Source: an uncultured Lachnospira sp. | GTDB taxonomy: Bacteria > Bacillota > Clostridia > Lachnospirales > Lachnospiraceae | Reading direction: 5' to 3' | DNA length: 58,277 nt | NCBI GenBank assembly: GCA_910587485.1 | Contig: CAJUKN010000002.1 | Location: forward strand, 1 to 58,277 | Shown: positions 35,913 to 44,804 of the stretch, one piece after another | Layout of the letters: each line of letters opens with the position of its first letter | Position numbering within the stretch: position 1 is the stretch's first letter | Notes under the pieces: generated by a model | Seen by the model: only the letters and a program-made list of their open reading frames with translations | The model's database searches: none | What the model was told of the DNA's origin: nothing | Made by a program: the position numbers and the translations under genes

Positions 35913-36401
35913 ATGAATAAAGAATTAAATGACAAACCATTAGAATATAAAGTTGTTGAAGAATTAAAGAAAAGAAATTTAGTGATAAGCACAGCAGAAT
36001 CCTGCACTGGAGGGCTGCTGGCTTCTTGTATTGTAAATGTTGCAGGTGCATCGAGCGTTTTTAAGGAAGGGTATATAACATATTGTGATAATGCCAAAAT
36101 TCATATGTTAGGTGTTCGTAAAGAGACCTTACAGACGTATTATGCGGTAAGCAGACAAACTGCTATAGAGATGGCAGAAGGGTGTGTAAAAGTATCAGGA
36201 GCCAATATTGCAATATCAATTACTGGTGTGGCTGGTCCAGATATGGAAGATGATAAGCCTGTTGGGTTAGTTTATATTGGCTGTTGTTATGAAAATCATA
36301 GCGATGCATATGAGTTTCATTTTTTGGGAGACCGCACATCAATAAGAAATCAAGCTGTAGAAAAGGCGTTTTCTATTATTCTTACCACGATTTGTAAATA
36401 A
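35913..36401 (+). CDS. cinA: CinA C-terminal domain protein (NMN amidohydrolase, PncC type)
   Basis: A 162-aa single-domain form. STAESCTGGLLASCIVNVAG (catalytic serine region), FKEGYITYCDNAK and SITGVAGPD are the CinA-C/PncC motifs. The family deamidates nicotinamide mononucleotide in NAD recycling. The N-terminal molybdopterin-like domain of full CinA is absent. The ATG follows TAGGAAGGA. It lies between pgsA and recA, the usual competence-linked position. Confidence 0.9.
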   Translation: MNKELNDKPLEYKVVEELKKRNLVISTAESCTGGLLASCIVNVAGASSVFKEGYITYCDNAKIHMLGVRKETLQTYYAVSRQTAIEMAEGCVKVSGANIAISITGVAGPDMEDDKPVGLVYIGCCYENHSDAYEFHFLGDRTSIRNQAVEKAFSIILTTICK

Positions 36402-36494
36402 AGTATTGACTTAGTATATTTAAAATGGTAATATTATATTATAAATATTATAATTATTGTAGAAAAATTGCCTATTTGTTTATTATTAAAAATG

Positions 36495-36508
36495 CGAACA
36501 AATATTCG
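36495..36508. promoter_or_regulatory. LexA (SOS) box 1 upstream of recA
   Basis: CGAACAAATATTCG, a dyad close to the Firmicute box CGAACRNRYGTTYC, ends 9 nt before the -35 hexamer. Confidence 0.65.
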
Positions 36509-36517
36509 TTTTTTCTG

Positions 36518-36546
36518 TTGACATGAAATCAATATTGTTATATGAT
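36518..36546 (+). promoter_or_regulatory. recA promoter
   Basis: TTGACA (36518-36523), a 17-nt spacer and TATGAT (36541-36546), flanked by two LexA boxes. The leader to the recA ATG is about 120 nt and can form a stem (TCCTGTATT with AATACAAGA). Confidence 0.8.
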
Positions 36547-36552
36547 AGATAG

Positions 36553-36566
36553 CGAACAGATGTTCA
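36553..36566. promoter_or_regulatory. LexA (SOS) box 2, at the recA transcription start
   Basis: CGAACAGATGTTCA matches CGAACRNRYGTTYC in all but the last base and lies at about +1 to +14 of the recA promoter, a classic repressing position. Confidence 0.8.
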
Positions 36567-36672
36567 TAAACTATTACCAATCCTGTATTTGCGCGTTGCT
36601 TAATACAAGATTGTTTCAAAACTACTTTAAGAGTAATTTTTTATTAAAAGCAGCGCAGAAACGAGGTTAAAG

Positions 36673-37773
36673 ATGATTAGTGATGAGAAATTAAAAGCGT
36701 TGGATGCAGCTCTTGCCAATATAGAAAAGCAGTTTGGAAAAGGCTCTGTTATGAAACTGGGAGAATCGAATGTCAATTTTAATGTAGAGACCATTCCTAC
36801 AGGTTCCTTAAGTTTAGATGTTGCATTAGGTCTTGGCGGCGTTCCAAGAGGACGTGTTGTTGAAATATATGGTCCAGAGTCCAGTGGTAAGACGACAGTA
36901 GCACTTCATATGGTAGCAGAAGTTCAAAGGCAGGGGGGCATCGCAGGATTTATTGATGCAGAGCATGCCTTAGACCCTGTATATGCTAAAAATATTGGTG
37001 TTGATATTGATAATTTATATATATCACAGCCTGATAGTGGCGAACAGGCATTAGAAATTACAGAAACGATGGTTCGCTCTGGTGCAGTGGATATTATTAT
37101 TGTGGATTCGGTTGCAGCACTTGTACCAAAAGCTGAGATTGATGGTGATATGGGTGATTCCCATGTTGGACTTCAGGCAAGATTGATGTCTCAGGCATTA
37201 AGAAAATTGACACCGGTTGTCAGCAAGAATAATTGTATTGTAATTTTTATCAATCAGCTTAGAGAAAAAGTTGGTATTATGTTTGGTAATCCAGAGACAA
37301 CAACAGGTGGACGTGCATTAAAGTTTTATGCATCGGTGCGTATGGACGTAAGAAGAATTGAGACATTAAAGCAAGGAGGCGAAGTAATTGGCAATCGAAC
37401 AAGAGTGAAAGTTGTCAAAAATAAGATTGCTCCTCCTTTTAAAGAGGCTGAATTTGACATTATGTTTGGAAAGGGAATTTCCAGTGAAGGTGATGTTCTT
37501 GATTTGGGTGTAAATGTTGGAATTGTTCAAAAAAGCGGTGCATGGTTTTCATATAATGGAGAAAAAATTGGTCAAGGCAGAGAAAACGCGAAGCAATTTC
37601 TTATTGAACATAGAGACATTTATAATGAGATAGATGCTAAAGTTCGAGAGCATTATTTTAATAAAGAAGAAAAAAAGGATGACAATTCACAAGACGCTGC
37701 TGTACCAGTGCCTGAAGATGATGGTGATGCAAAAGCAATGAAGAAAAAGTCGGTTAAGGCAAAGGAAGAATAA
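36673..37773 (+). CDS. recA: Recombinase RecA
   Basis: A 366-aa protein. Walker A GPESSGKTT (67-75), the L1/L2 DNA-binding loop region (NQLREKVGIMFGNPETTTGG) and a typical core. The C-terminal tail is acidic then lysine-rich (VPEDDGDAKAMKKKSVKAK). It catalyses homologous strand exchange and LexA self-cleavage. GAGGTT precedes the ATG. recX follows after 8 nt, forming the usual regulator pair. Confidence 0.98.
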   Translation: MISDEKLKALDAALANIEKQFGKGSVMKLGESNVNFNVETIPTGSLSLDVALGLGGVPRGRVVEIYGPESSGKTTVALHMVAEVQRQGGIAGFIDAEHALDPVYAKNIGVDIDNLYISQPDSGEQALEITETMVRSGAVDIIIVDSVAALVPKAEIDGDMGDSHVGLQARLMSQALRKLTPVVSKNNCIVIFINQLREKVGIMFGNPETTTGGRALKFYASVRMDVRRIETLKQGGEVIGNRTRVKVVKNKIAPPFKEAEFDIMFGKGISSEGDVLDLGVNVGIVQKSGAWFSYNGEKIGQGRENAKQFLIEHRDIYNEIDAKVREHYFNKEEKKDDNSQDAAVPVPEDDGDAKAMKKKSVKAKEE

Positions 37774-37781
37774 AAGCAGAT

Positions 37782-38423
37782 ATGGATTATATAGTTACCT
37801 CCATTGTAGATATAAAGCATTCTTATTCCAATAAAAAAAAGCTGGTTTATATTAATTATGAACCAGCTTTTGCGCTTTATAATAAAGAATTAAAAACATA
37901 CAGCATAAAAGAAAATGAGACAATTTCTGAACACAATTATAGTGATATTGTTCAAATGTTATCAAAAAGAGCTACTGTTCGAGCAATGAATCTTTTAAAA
38001 TCAAAAGATTACACAAAAAAAGAACTTGTTAGTAAATTAGAGATGTCATATTATCCAAAAAAAAGTATCCATGATGCACTAACATATGTAGAACGTTATG
38101 GATATATCAATGACAAGCGTTATGTAGAAAATTATATAGCATTTAAAGCAAATAAAAAAAGTAGAAAACAGATTGAACAGTTTTTAAAAGAAAAAGGTAT
38201 TGGTTCTGATGTGATTGAGAACGCATTAGAAGATTATTATGGTAATTCATCAGAATATGAAATGAATCTTATTATAAGCACGCTCAAAAAGAAATATGGT
38301 AATGTTTCCATAGAAGAATTAGATTATAAACAAAAACAAAAAATGATGGCATACATGTATAGGAAAGGTTTTGGCATGGATACAATTCATAAGGCTGTTG
38401 ATGTATTTCTTGACAACGTATGA
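37782..38423 (+). CDS. recX: RecA regulator RecX
   Basis: A 213-aa helical protein with RecX repeats: ATVRAMNLLKSKDYTKKELV, YVERYGYINDKRYVENYI and EQFLKEKGIGSDVIENAL. RecX limits RecA filament activity. It follows recA by 8 nt with a weak ribosome site (AAGCAGAT), so it should be in the same SOS-controlled transcript. Confidence 0.92.
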   Translation: MDYIVTSIVDIKHSYSNKKKLVYINYEPAFALYNKELKTYSIKENETISEHNYSDIVQMLSKRATVRAMNLLKSKDYTKKELVSKLEMSYYPKKSIHDALTYVERYGYINDKRYVENYIAFKANKKSRKQIEQFLKEKGIGSDVIENALEDYYGNSSEYEMNLIISTLKKKYGNVSIEELDYKQKQKMMAYMYRKGFGMDTIHKAVDVFLDNV

Positions 38424-38488
38424 AATTCAGTATAAAATTAGACCATTGTATGTTTTGTACAATGAAAACTAAATAAGGAGGTGCTCCT

Positions 38489-40033
38489 GTGCTAGTTATT
38501 ATCGCTATAATTGCTACGTTGATTATAGTCGCACCTATTACTTGGCTTATTGCATCAAATGCCCAGAAAAAGTCTTATGAAACTACAGTTGGCAATGCTA
38601 AAGATAAGGCAAGAGAAATAATAGATGAAGCATTAAAAACGGCTGAGGCAAAGAAAAAAGAATCTTTGTTAGAAATTAAAGAAGAGTCTTTAAGAACAAA
38701 GAATGAGCTTGACAAGGAAACGAAAGAAAGACGTGCTGAATTACAGAAGTATGAAAGACGTGTGCTTTCTAAAGAAGAATCACTTGACAAGAAAATGGAA
38801 GCTGTTGAGAAACGCGACACCAATCTTACCAGGAAAGAAGAAGAACTTGGTAAAAGAAAGCAAGAAGTTGATGAACTTGAGCAGAAGAGACAACAGGAAC
38901 TCGAAAGAATCTCAGGATTAACCTCCGAACAGGCAAAGGAATATCTATTAAAGACTGTTGAAGATGAAGTAAAACATGAAACTGCTGTTATGATTAAGGC
39001 CTATGAGAGTAGAGCCAAAGAGGAAGCTGAAAAGAAAGCAAGAGACTGTATTGTCTCTGCTATTCAAAGGTGTTCGGCTGACCATGTTGCAGAAATGACC
39101 ATTTCTGTAGTGCAGCTTCCCAATGATGAGATGAAAGGTAGAATTATAGGCAGAGAAGGTCGTAATATTCGCACATTAGAGACTCTGACAGGTGTAGAAC
39201 TTATTATTGATGATACACCAGATGCTGTTGTTTTATCTGGATTTGACCCCGTTAGAAGAGAGGTTGCAAGAATTGCCCTTGAAAAGCTTATTCTTGATGG
39301 ACGTATTCATCCTGCCAGAATTGAAGAGATGGTTGAAAAGGCTCAAAGAGAGGTTGAAACGGTTATTAAAGAAGAGGGTGAAGCTGCTACTCTTGAAGTT
39401 GGTGTGCATGGTATTCATCCAGAATTAGTAAAGCTTCTTGGCAGGATGTATTTTAGGACAAGCTATGGTCAAAATGTTTTAAAACATTCTATTGAAGTTG
39501 CACAGTTAGCAGGGTTGTTAGCTGAAGAAGTAGGCTGTGATGTAAAAACTGCCAAAAGAGCAGGATTATTACATGATATTGGAAAGTCCATTGACAGAGA
39601 AATGGAAGGTACACATGTACAGATAGGTGTTGATTTATGTCGAAGATATAAAGAATCATCTGTTGTTATTAACGCAGTTGAGGCTCATCATGGAGATGTT
39701 GAGCCAGAATCGCTTATTGCATGTCTTGTACAAGCTGCTGATACAATATCGGCAGCAAGACCGGGTGCAAGAAGAGAAACATTAGAAACATATACAAACA
39801 GACTTAAACAATTAGAAGATATTACAAATTCCTTTAAAGGAGTTGAAAAATCATTTGCCATTCAGGCGGGTAGAGAGATTCGAGTTATGGTTGTTCCTGA
39901 AGTTGTCAGTGATTCAGATATGATACTTATGGCAAGAGATATTTCTAAACAGATTGAAGACCAAATGGAATATCCGGGACAGATTAAGATTAGTGTTATT
40001 CGTGAGTCGAGAGCTGTCGACTACGCCAAGTAG
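38489..40033 (+). CDS. rny: Ribonuclease Y
   Basis: A 514-aa membrane-anchored endoribonuclease that initiates mRNA decay. N-terminal transmembrane helix (1-22), a long coiled coil (25-200), a KH domain with GRIIGREGRNIRTLE and an HD domain with LLHDIGKSID. The start is GTG at 38489 after AAGGAGGTG; there is no earlier candidate. Ends at a strong terminator. Confidence 0.97.
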   Translation: MLVIIAIIATLIIVAPITWLIASNAQKKSYETTVGNAKDKAREIIDEALKTAEAKKKESLLEIKEESLRTKNELDKETKERRAELQKYERRVLSKEESLDKKMEAVEKRDTNLTRKEEELGKRKQEVDELEQKRQQELERISGLTSEQAKEYLLKTVEDEVKHETAVMIKAYESRAKEEAEKKARDCIVSAIQRCSADHVAEMTISVVQLPNDEMKGRIIGREGRNIRTLETLTGVELIIDDTPDAVVLSGFDPVRREVARIALEKLILDGRIHPARIEEMVEKAQREVETVIKEEGEAATLEVGVHGIHPELVKLLGRMYFRTSYGQNVLKHSIEVAQLAGLLAEEVGCDVKTAKRAGLLHDIGKSIDREMEGTHVQIGVDLCRRYKESSVVINAVEAHHGDVEPESLIACLVQAADTISAARPGARRETLETYTNRLKQLEDITNSFKGVEKSFAIQAGREIRVMVVPEVVSDSDMILMARDISKQIEDQMEYPGQIKISVIRESRAVDYAK

Positions 40034-40052
40034 AATAATTAGAGTTCATAAG

Positions 40053-40094
40053 GACTTGCAAGTTGTGTTGATACACGGTTGCAAGTCTTTTTTT
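40053..40094 (+). terminator. Terminator after rny
   Basis: GACTTGCAA (40053-40061) pairs with TTGCAAGTC (40079-40087), followed by seven T. A long-form dispersed repeat starts at the end of its T-run. Confidence 0.85.
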
Positions 40095-40224
40095 AACCTC
40101 ATCAAGGAAGTCCCCCACTTCAATACCACAGAGACATAAGTGGTGGGTGGAGACTTGCGTTGCGATAGCAGATAGATGGTTTAAGCAAGCAGCGTAGCGG
40201 ATTGCGAATATTCGCTTTGACTAT
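40095..40224 (+). repeat. Dispersed intergenic repeat, long form (copy 2)
   Basis: AACCTCATCAAGGAAGTCCC opens the unit. CCCCCACTT can pair with AAGTGGTGGG. Then comes GCGATAGCAGATAGATGG, a variant of the TTATGAGCAAG block, and the dyad GCGGATTGCGAATATTCGC, ending TTTGACTA. Closest match to 1149-1282. It abuts the rny terminator. Confidence 0.85.
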
Positions 40225-40289
40225 ATAGGCACCTAAATTTTGTTATTTATTCGACATAAGAAGCAGAATAGCGCCTGTTCGATTAAGTA

Positions 40290-40318
40290 TTGCAAAATGA
40301 AAATGAAAGGGGTATAAT
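40290..40318 (+). promoter_or_regulatory. Promoter for the aminotransferase gene
   Basis: TTGCAA (40290-40295), a 17-nt spacer and TATAAT (40313-40318), 135 nt before ATG 40453. Confidence 0.6.
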
Positions 40319-40452
40319 ATTTCAGGTTTATATATATTATGTATATTTTAATTTGTCATAAGAACAGCTTACAGCAATGGACGCTTGTTTCTGATTCAAA
40401 ATATACAAATTAGAAAATGAGAAAAGAAGAATACAAACAGGAGGATTGTGAT

Positions 40453-41736
40453 ATGCAGTATAGTCAGATGAGTACAGAAGAGTTGCAGGAGCTAAAAAAG
40501 AAAATAAGTGAACAGTATAAAGAGTCTAAGTCAAAGGGCTTAAATCTTAATATGGCAAGAGGAAAGCCTGCTACAGCGCAACTTGATGTTTCAATGGGTA
40601 TGTTAGATGTCATTAACAGTTCGTCTGATATGATGGCAGAAGATGGTACAGATTGTCGAAATTATGGTTTGCTTGACGGGTTGTCAGAAGCTAAAAAATT
40701 AATGGCAGATATGATAGATACAACACCTGAACATGTGATTGTTTATGGCAATTCAAGTCTAAGTGTTATGTACGACCAAGTATCACGAGGTTATTCGCAG
40801 GGATATCTAGGCAATACCGCTTGGTGTAAGCTTGATAAAGTAAAATTTCTTTGTCCAGTTCCGGGATATGACAGACATTTTGCAATTACAGAAAGTTTTG
40901 GAATAGAGATGATTAATATTCCTATGACAGAAAACGGTCCAGATATGGATATGGTAGAGCAGTATGTCCAAAATGATGAGTGTGTAAAAGGAATATGGTG
41001 TGTGCCAAAATACTCAAATCCACAAGGCTATTCGTATTCAGATGAGACCGTTAAACGATTTGCAAATTTAAAACCAGCCGCTAAGGATTTTAGAATTTTT
41101 TGGGATAATGCGTATGCAATTCATCATTTGTATGAAGATAGACACGATGAAATTTTAGATATTTTGTCCGAATGTGAAAAAGCAGGAAATGAAGATATTG
41201 TATTTGAGTTTGCCTCAACTTCTAAAGTCTGCTTTGCAGGAAGCGGAATTGCTGCATTGGCTACCTCAAAGAATAATTTAGAGGATATTAAGAAAAATCT
41301 TACAATACAAACGATTGGTTATGATAAAATTAATCAATTAAGACATGTACGATATTTTAAGGATTTAAATGGATTAAATGCACATATGATGAAACAGGCT
41401 GCTTTGATAAGACCAAAATTTGAGGCGACAATCAAGGTACTTGAAGAGGAATTGTCAGGCTTAGGAATTGGCTCATGGGATATGCCAAGAGGAGGCTATT
41501 TTATATCGTTTGACGCAATGGAAGGCTGTGCAAAAGCCATTGTTGCCAAGTGCCAAGAGGCGGGTGTGACATTGACCAACGCTGGCGCAACATTTCCTTA
41601 TGGAAACGATGTTAAAGATAGTAACATAAGAATAGCACCATCATTTCCATCTATTGAAGAGATGTTAGAAGCTGCTAAAATTTTTACTATTTGTGTAAAA
41701 TTGGTGAGCATTGAAAAAATATTACAAACAAAATAA
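40453..41736 (+). CDS. PLP-dependent aminotransferase, class I/II fold (aspartate-aminotransferase-like)
   Basis: A 427-aa protein. LNLNMARGKPATAQLD at the N terminus, DCRNYGLLDGLSEAKKLMAD, VYGNSSLSVMYD, WCVPKYSNPQGYS, a WDNAYAIHHL cofactor contact and the lysine of ASTSKVCFAGSG (PLP Schiff base). It resembles the PF12897-type aspartate aminotransferases common in Firmicutes. Substrate unproven. Start at ATG 40453 after CAGGAGGA; the frame opens at 40417 without a ribosome site. Confidence 0.85.
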   Translation: MQYSQMSTEELQELKKKISEQYKESKSKGLNLNMARGKPATAQLDVSMGMLDVINSSSDMMAEDGTDCRNYGLLDGLSEAKKLMADMIDTTPEHVIVYGNSSLSVMYDQVSRGYSQGYLGNTAWCKLDKVKFLCPVPGYDRHFAITESFGIEMINIPMTENGPDMDMVEQYVQNDECVKGIWCVPKYSNPQGYSYSDETVKRFANLKPAAKDFRIFWDNAYAIHHLYEDRHDEILDILSECEKAGNEDIVFEFASTSKVCFAGSGIAALATSKNNLEDIKKNLTIQTIGYDKINQLRHVRYFKDLNGLNAHMMKQAALIRPKFEATIKVLEEELSGLGIGSWDMPRGGYFISFDAMEGCAKAIVAKCQEAGVTLTNAGATFPYGNDVKDSNIRIAPSFPSIEEMLEAAKIFTICVKLVSIEKILQTK

Positions 41737-41834
41737 GTGATAGATTGTTCATATATAAAGCAATCAATTTATTTTTTAGAATATATAAAAATATGTTTTC
41801 AATAGAATATATGTAATTAATAAAGTGAGGAAAT

Positions 41835-42635
41835 ATGTTTAAATTTGGATTTATAGGAATGGGAAACATGGGATATGCCATGTTAAAAAGTGCAATCAAA
41901 GTATTTCATGCAAATGAGTTTATGTTTACATGTCCAAGCAGTGAGCGAAGGGAACAAGTAAGCAAAGAGACAGGTGTCCAATACGCAGAGAGTAATGCAG
42001 AATGTGCTAATAATTGTAAGATGCTTATTCTTGCTGTAAAACCTCAAGTATATGATGTTGTTCTTAAAAATATTCATGATATTGTTACGGATGAAACGAT
42101 TATTATTTCATTGGCTCCTAATATAGCTACAGATTATATCAAAACTAAGCTTGGACGAGATATAAGAATAGTCAGAGCTATGCCAAACACGCCTGCATTA
42201 ATTGGTGAAGGTATGACTGGAATCAGTTATGATGTAAAAGAATTTTCGTTTGAAGAGCGCGATTTATTGGAACAATTTTTTAATTCATTTGGTAAGGTCG
42301 TTACAGTTTCAGAAAATTTGATGAGTTCTGTTGTGTGTGCAAGCGGTAGTTCGCCAGCTTATGTGTATATGTTTATTGAAGCCTTAGCAGACAGTGTTGT
42401 CAAATATGGTATTCCAAGAAAAGAAGCATATAAGTTGGTTGCACAAACTGTAATGGGTTCAGCTAAAATGGTTCTTGAGACGATGGAACATCCCGGAAAG
42501 TTAAAGGATGATGTCTGTTCACCGGGAGGAACGACAATTAAAGGCGTTTCTGCTTTAGAAGAGTATGGATTTAGAAATGCACTTATCAAAGCAACGGATG
42601 CCTGTTATGCTGCCTGTAATCCAAAGAATAAATAG
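41835..42635 (+). CDS. proC: Pyrroline-5-carboxylate reductase
   Basis: A 266-aa protein, the last step of proline synthesis. Rossmann GFIGMGNMGYAM, VRAMPNTPALIGEGM, ASGSSPAYVYMFIEAL and the C-terminal SPGGTTIKGVSALEEYG. Normal length. The ATG follows GTGAGGAA. Separate from other pro genes here. Confidence 0.95.
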   Translation: MFKFGFIGMGNMGYAMLKSAIKVFHANEFMFTCPSSERREQVSKETGVQYAESNAECANNCKMLILAVKPQVYDVVLKNIHDIVTDETIIISLAPNIATDYIKTKLGRDIRIVRAMPNTPALIGEGMTGISYDVKEFSFEERDLLEQFFNSFGKVVTVSENLMSSVVCASGSSPAYVYMFIEALADSVVKYGIPRKEAYKLVAQTVMGSAKMVLETMEHPGKLKDDVCSPGGTTIKGVSALEEYGFRNALIKATDACYAACNPKNK

Positions 42636-42654
42636 AAATATTATAAGATGTGAA

Positions 42655-42696
42655 ATAGTGTAGGGATAGGAATTAGAGTGAAAATTCCTACACTAT
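42655..42696 (+). terminator. Hairpin between proC and the Nudix gene
   Basis: ATAGTGTAGG (42655-42664) pairs perfectly with CCTACACTAT (42687-42696). No U-run follows (AACTTGG), so it may be a weak terminator or a leader stem. Confidence 0.45.
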
Positions 42697-42716
42697 AACT
42701 TGGAATGGGGATTTAT

Positions 42717-43259
42717 ATGAATCATATAAAACGAGTAGGAAGGGAATTGAAATATAAAGGTTCAATATTAAATATCTATGCAGATAGTATAAAACTTCCT
42801 AATGGAAGTGTGGAACAATGGGACCATATTGACCATAAAAGTGCTGCGGCTGTCGTTCCAGTGCTGCCTGATGGGCGTATTATATTAGTTCGTCAGTTTA
42901 GAAATTCATTGGATAGATATACATTAGAAATTCCTGCTGGAGGAATAGAACTAGGTGAATCTACAATGGCAGCAGCAACAAGGGAGTTAGAAGAAGAAAC
43001 GGGATATAAAAGCGATACAGTTGAGTCTTTGATAAATATTGTCACTGCCATTGCTTATTGTAATGAGGTTGTGGATATTTATGTTGCAAAAAATTTAGTA
43101 AAAAGTGAACAGCATCTTGATGCTGGAGAAGATATTGATGTTGAAATATATACCATAGAAGAATTGCAAAATATGATATTTACAGGCGTTATTATGGATT
43201 CAAAAACCATTTCTGCAGTTTTAGCATATATCTGTAAGTATGTACATAAAATGAAGTAA
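42717..43259 (+). CDS. Nudix hydrolase, ADP-ribose pyrophosphatase type
   Basis: A 180-aa protein. Nudix box GGIELGESTMAAATRELEEE followed by TGYK (GX5EX7REUXEEXGU) in the second third. It likely hydrolyses ADP-ribose or a related nucleotide sugar. ATG 42717 after GGAATGGGG is preferred to the open frame's ATG at 42705. It sits before spoIIM, as nudF does in Bacillus. Confidence 0.88.
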   Translation: MNHIKRVGRELKYKGSILNIYADSIKLPNGSVEQWDHIDHKSAAAVVPVLPDGRIILVRQFRNSLDRYTLEIPAGGIELGESTMAAATRELEEETGYKSDTVESLINIVTAIAYCNEVVDIYVAKNLVKSEQHLDAGEDIDVEIYTIEELQNMIFTGVIMDSKTISAVLAYICKYVHKMK

Positions 43260-43280
43260 GCAATTACAGAAAAAGGTGTT

Positions 43281-43856
43281 TTGTTGTATATATCCAATAT
43301 TTTATTAAAATATAGATTTGTTGTATTGTTATTTATTGGCATGCTCATTGGAACAATATTATTTAATGTAGGTGCATCCATTGATACTGCGTTCTTGACA
43401 AAAGATAGCATTACATTTTTTACACAGGATTATATGTCTATGTTTCAGACAGTTAGTATCAATAATGAACTGCTTTTTAGACATGTGGCATTTTCCAGAA
43501 TAAAACTAATTATTTTTTTAATGTGTGGCTGCATGACACGTTATTACAATGTATGGATTAAAATAGCTATTGCTTTTATGGGTATTACAAGCGGAATTAT
43601 TATAAGCTGCTGTGCATATTCATATGGTATTGTTGGGGTGCTTATTTATGTTGCGTCCATATTTCCACAATGGATAGCCTATGTTCTTGCATTTGTTGTA
43701 CTTGTTAAAATGTTAAATGAGTATAGAAGAGATTATAGACAAATAGTTAGCAATCTGGCAGTTATTATATTGTTGGTAGCTGTGGGAATATATATGGAAA
43801 CTATGATAAATCCATTTATTATAAAATGGGTTTATAGTTTGTGTTCGTTTGTATGA
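43281..43856 (+). CDS. spoIIM: SpoIIM-like membrane protein
   Basis: A 191-aa protein with five or six hydrophobic helices, the SpoIIM layout, with SIFPQWIAYVLAF in the second half. SpoIIM is part of the DMP peptidoglycan hydrolase complex in engulfment. The call depends mainly on topology and on the Nudix-SpoIIM neighbourhood (nudF-yqkK-spoIIM in Bacillus); divergent members are hard to confirm by eye. Start TTG 43281 (or TTG 43284) after AAAAAGGTG. A 43-codon frame overlaps its stop. Confidence 0.65.
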   Translation: MLYISNILLKYRFVVLLFIGMLIGTILFNVGASIDTAFLTKDSITFFTQDYMSMFQTVSINNELLFRHVAFSRIKLIIFLMCGCMTRYYNVWIKIAIAFMGITSGIIISCCAYSYGIVGVLIYVASIFPQWIAYVLAFVVLVKMLNEYRRDYRQIVSNLAVIILLVAVGIYMETMINPFIIKWVYSLCSFV

Positions 43857-43984
43857 GAGAATATATGGATATTGGAAGGGTGAAAGCCTTGCCAATTATA
43901 GAACCAATCCATATCTGCAAGGATAGAAATATATTAAAAGAATATCTTGAAAATAAAGAACAGGAAGTTATGGAGATTATGTAA
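43853..43984 (+). CDS. 43-aa frame coupled to spoIIM, unknown
   Basis: ATG 43853 overlaps the spoIIM TGA (ATGA) and reads MREYMDIGRVKALPIIEPIH then ICKDRNILKEYLENKEQEVM and EIM. Charged, helical C-terminal half, no hydrophobic segment. In Bacillus this position leads to fur and xerD. It may be a small coupled protein or a remnant. Too short to classify. Confidence 0.35.
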   Translation: MREYMDIGRVKALPIIEPIHICKDRNILKEYLENKEQEVMEIM

Positions 43985-44001
43985 AGTGAATAATAACTTG
44001 G

Positions 44002-44075
44002 TAGTCAAAGCGGATATTCGCAATCTGCTGCGTTGCTTGCTCAAACCATCTAGCTGCTATTGCAGCTATGAGATT
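44002..44075 (-). repeat. Dispersed repeat, inverted core copy
   Basis: On the minus strand: AATCTCATAGCTGCAATAGC, AGCTAGATGGTTTGAGCAAG, CAACGCAGCAGATTGCGAAT, ATCCGCTTTGACTA. The only copy in reverse orientation. It lacks the CCCCACTT hairpin and so defines a core of about 74 bp beginning AA(C/T)CTCAT and ending TTTGACTA. Confidence 0.75.
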
Positions 44076-44106
44076 AAATAATATATGTTTGTTAGATATA
44101 TTTGTA

Positions 44107-44140
44107 AAGGCGTAAGGAATAAAAAACTTACGTCTTTTTT
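44107..44140 (+). terminator. Terminator before the tetR-like gene
   Basis: AAGGCGTAAG (44107-44116) pairs with CTTACGTCTT (44127-44136), with one G-U pair, followed by TTTT. Confidence 0.7.
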
Positions 44141-44162
44141 GCAGTTTAGCTGCATTTTTAAA

Positions 44163-44217
44163 TTGACAACAAATATTATTTCAAATATAATTGATTTATA
44201 TAAACGATTTATATAAA
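44163..44217 (+). promoter_or_regulatory. Promoter plus tandem-palindrome operator of the tetR-like gene
   Basis: TTGACA (44163-44168), a 17-nt spacer and TATAAT (44186-44191). Immediately after it, two identical palindromic decamers TTTATATAAA (44195-44204 and 44208-44217) are separated by CGA. Their place over the transcription start suggests an autoregulatory site for the TetR-type product. Confidence 0.65.
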
Positions 44218-44238
44218 TTAATTATATGGAGGTTTACG

Positions 44239-44796
44239 ATGCCAAAACAAAAAATAACAAAAGAAATGGTTGTTCATGCTGCTTTTGAACTAGCAAGAGC
44301 AGGTGGTATGGAACAAGTGATGGTAAAGAATATTGCCGAAAAACTTGGTTGTTCCGTACAACCTATTTACAGTTATTGTAACAATATGGATGGACTAAGA
44401 AATGATGTTGCCAAGCAGGCAAAACAATTTATACAGGAATATGTAGCAGCACATATTAATAAAAAAGATTTATTTCGCAGCACAGGAAAGGCGTATATAC
44501 AAATTGCAAAAAACGAACCACATATTTTTAAAATTTTTATCTTTCAAGAAAGAAAAAATATTTCTTCTTTGAATGAGTTATATCAATCAGAAACAAATCC
44601 ACAAATAGCGCAAAAAATAGCAGAAGAATTAAATATCAGCATAGAACAAGCAAAAATATTACAGTTGAATATGTTGATTTATACAATAGGAATAGGTACA
44701 ATCTTTTCAGTAACAACACCCGGAATATCAGCGGATGAAATTTATTTACAGCAAGAACAAGCATATGAAGCATTTTTAAAAGCAGTGCAGAAATGA
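44239..44796 (+). CDS. TetR/AcrR-family regulator
   Basis: A 185-aa protein. N-terminal helix-turn-helix ITKEMVVHAAFELARAGG, IAEKLGCSVQPIYSYCNN, then a ligand-binding helical domain with a TetR_C-like plan. Start at ATG 44239 after GGAGGTTTACG; the frame opens at 44191 in the promoter. The flavodoxin-like gene follows at once, so the regulator probably controls the pair and itself. Confidence 0.88.
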   Translation: MPKQKITKEMVVHAAFELARAGGMEQVMVKNIAEKLGCSVQPIYSYCNNMDGLRNDVAKQAKQFIQEYVAAHINKKDLFRSTGKAYIQIAKNEPHIFKIFIFQERKNISSLNELYQSETNPQIAQKIAEELNISIEQAKILQLNMLIYTIGIGTIFSVTTPGISADEIYLQQEQAYEAFLKAVQK

Positions 44797-44804
44797 GGTT
44801 AAAA

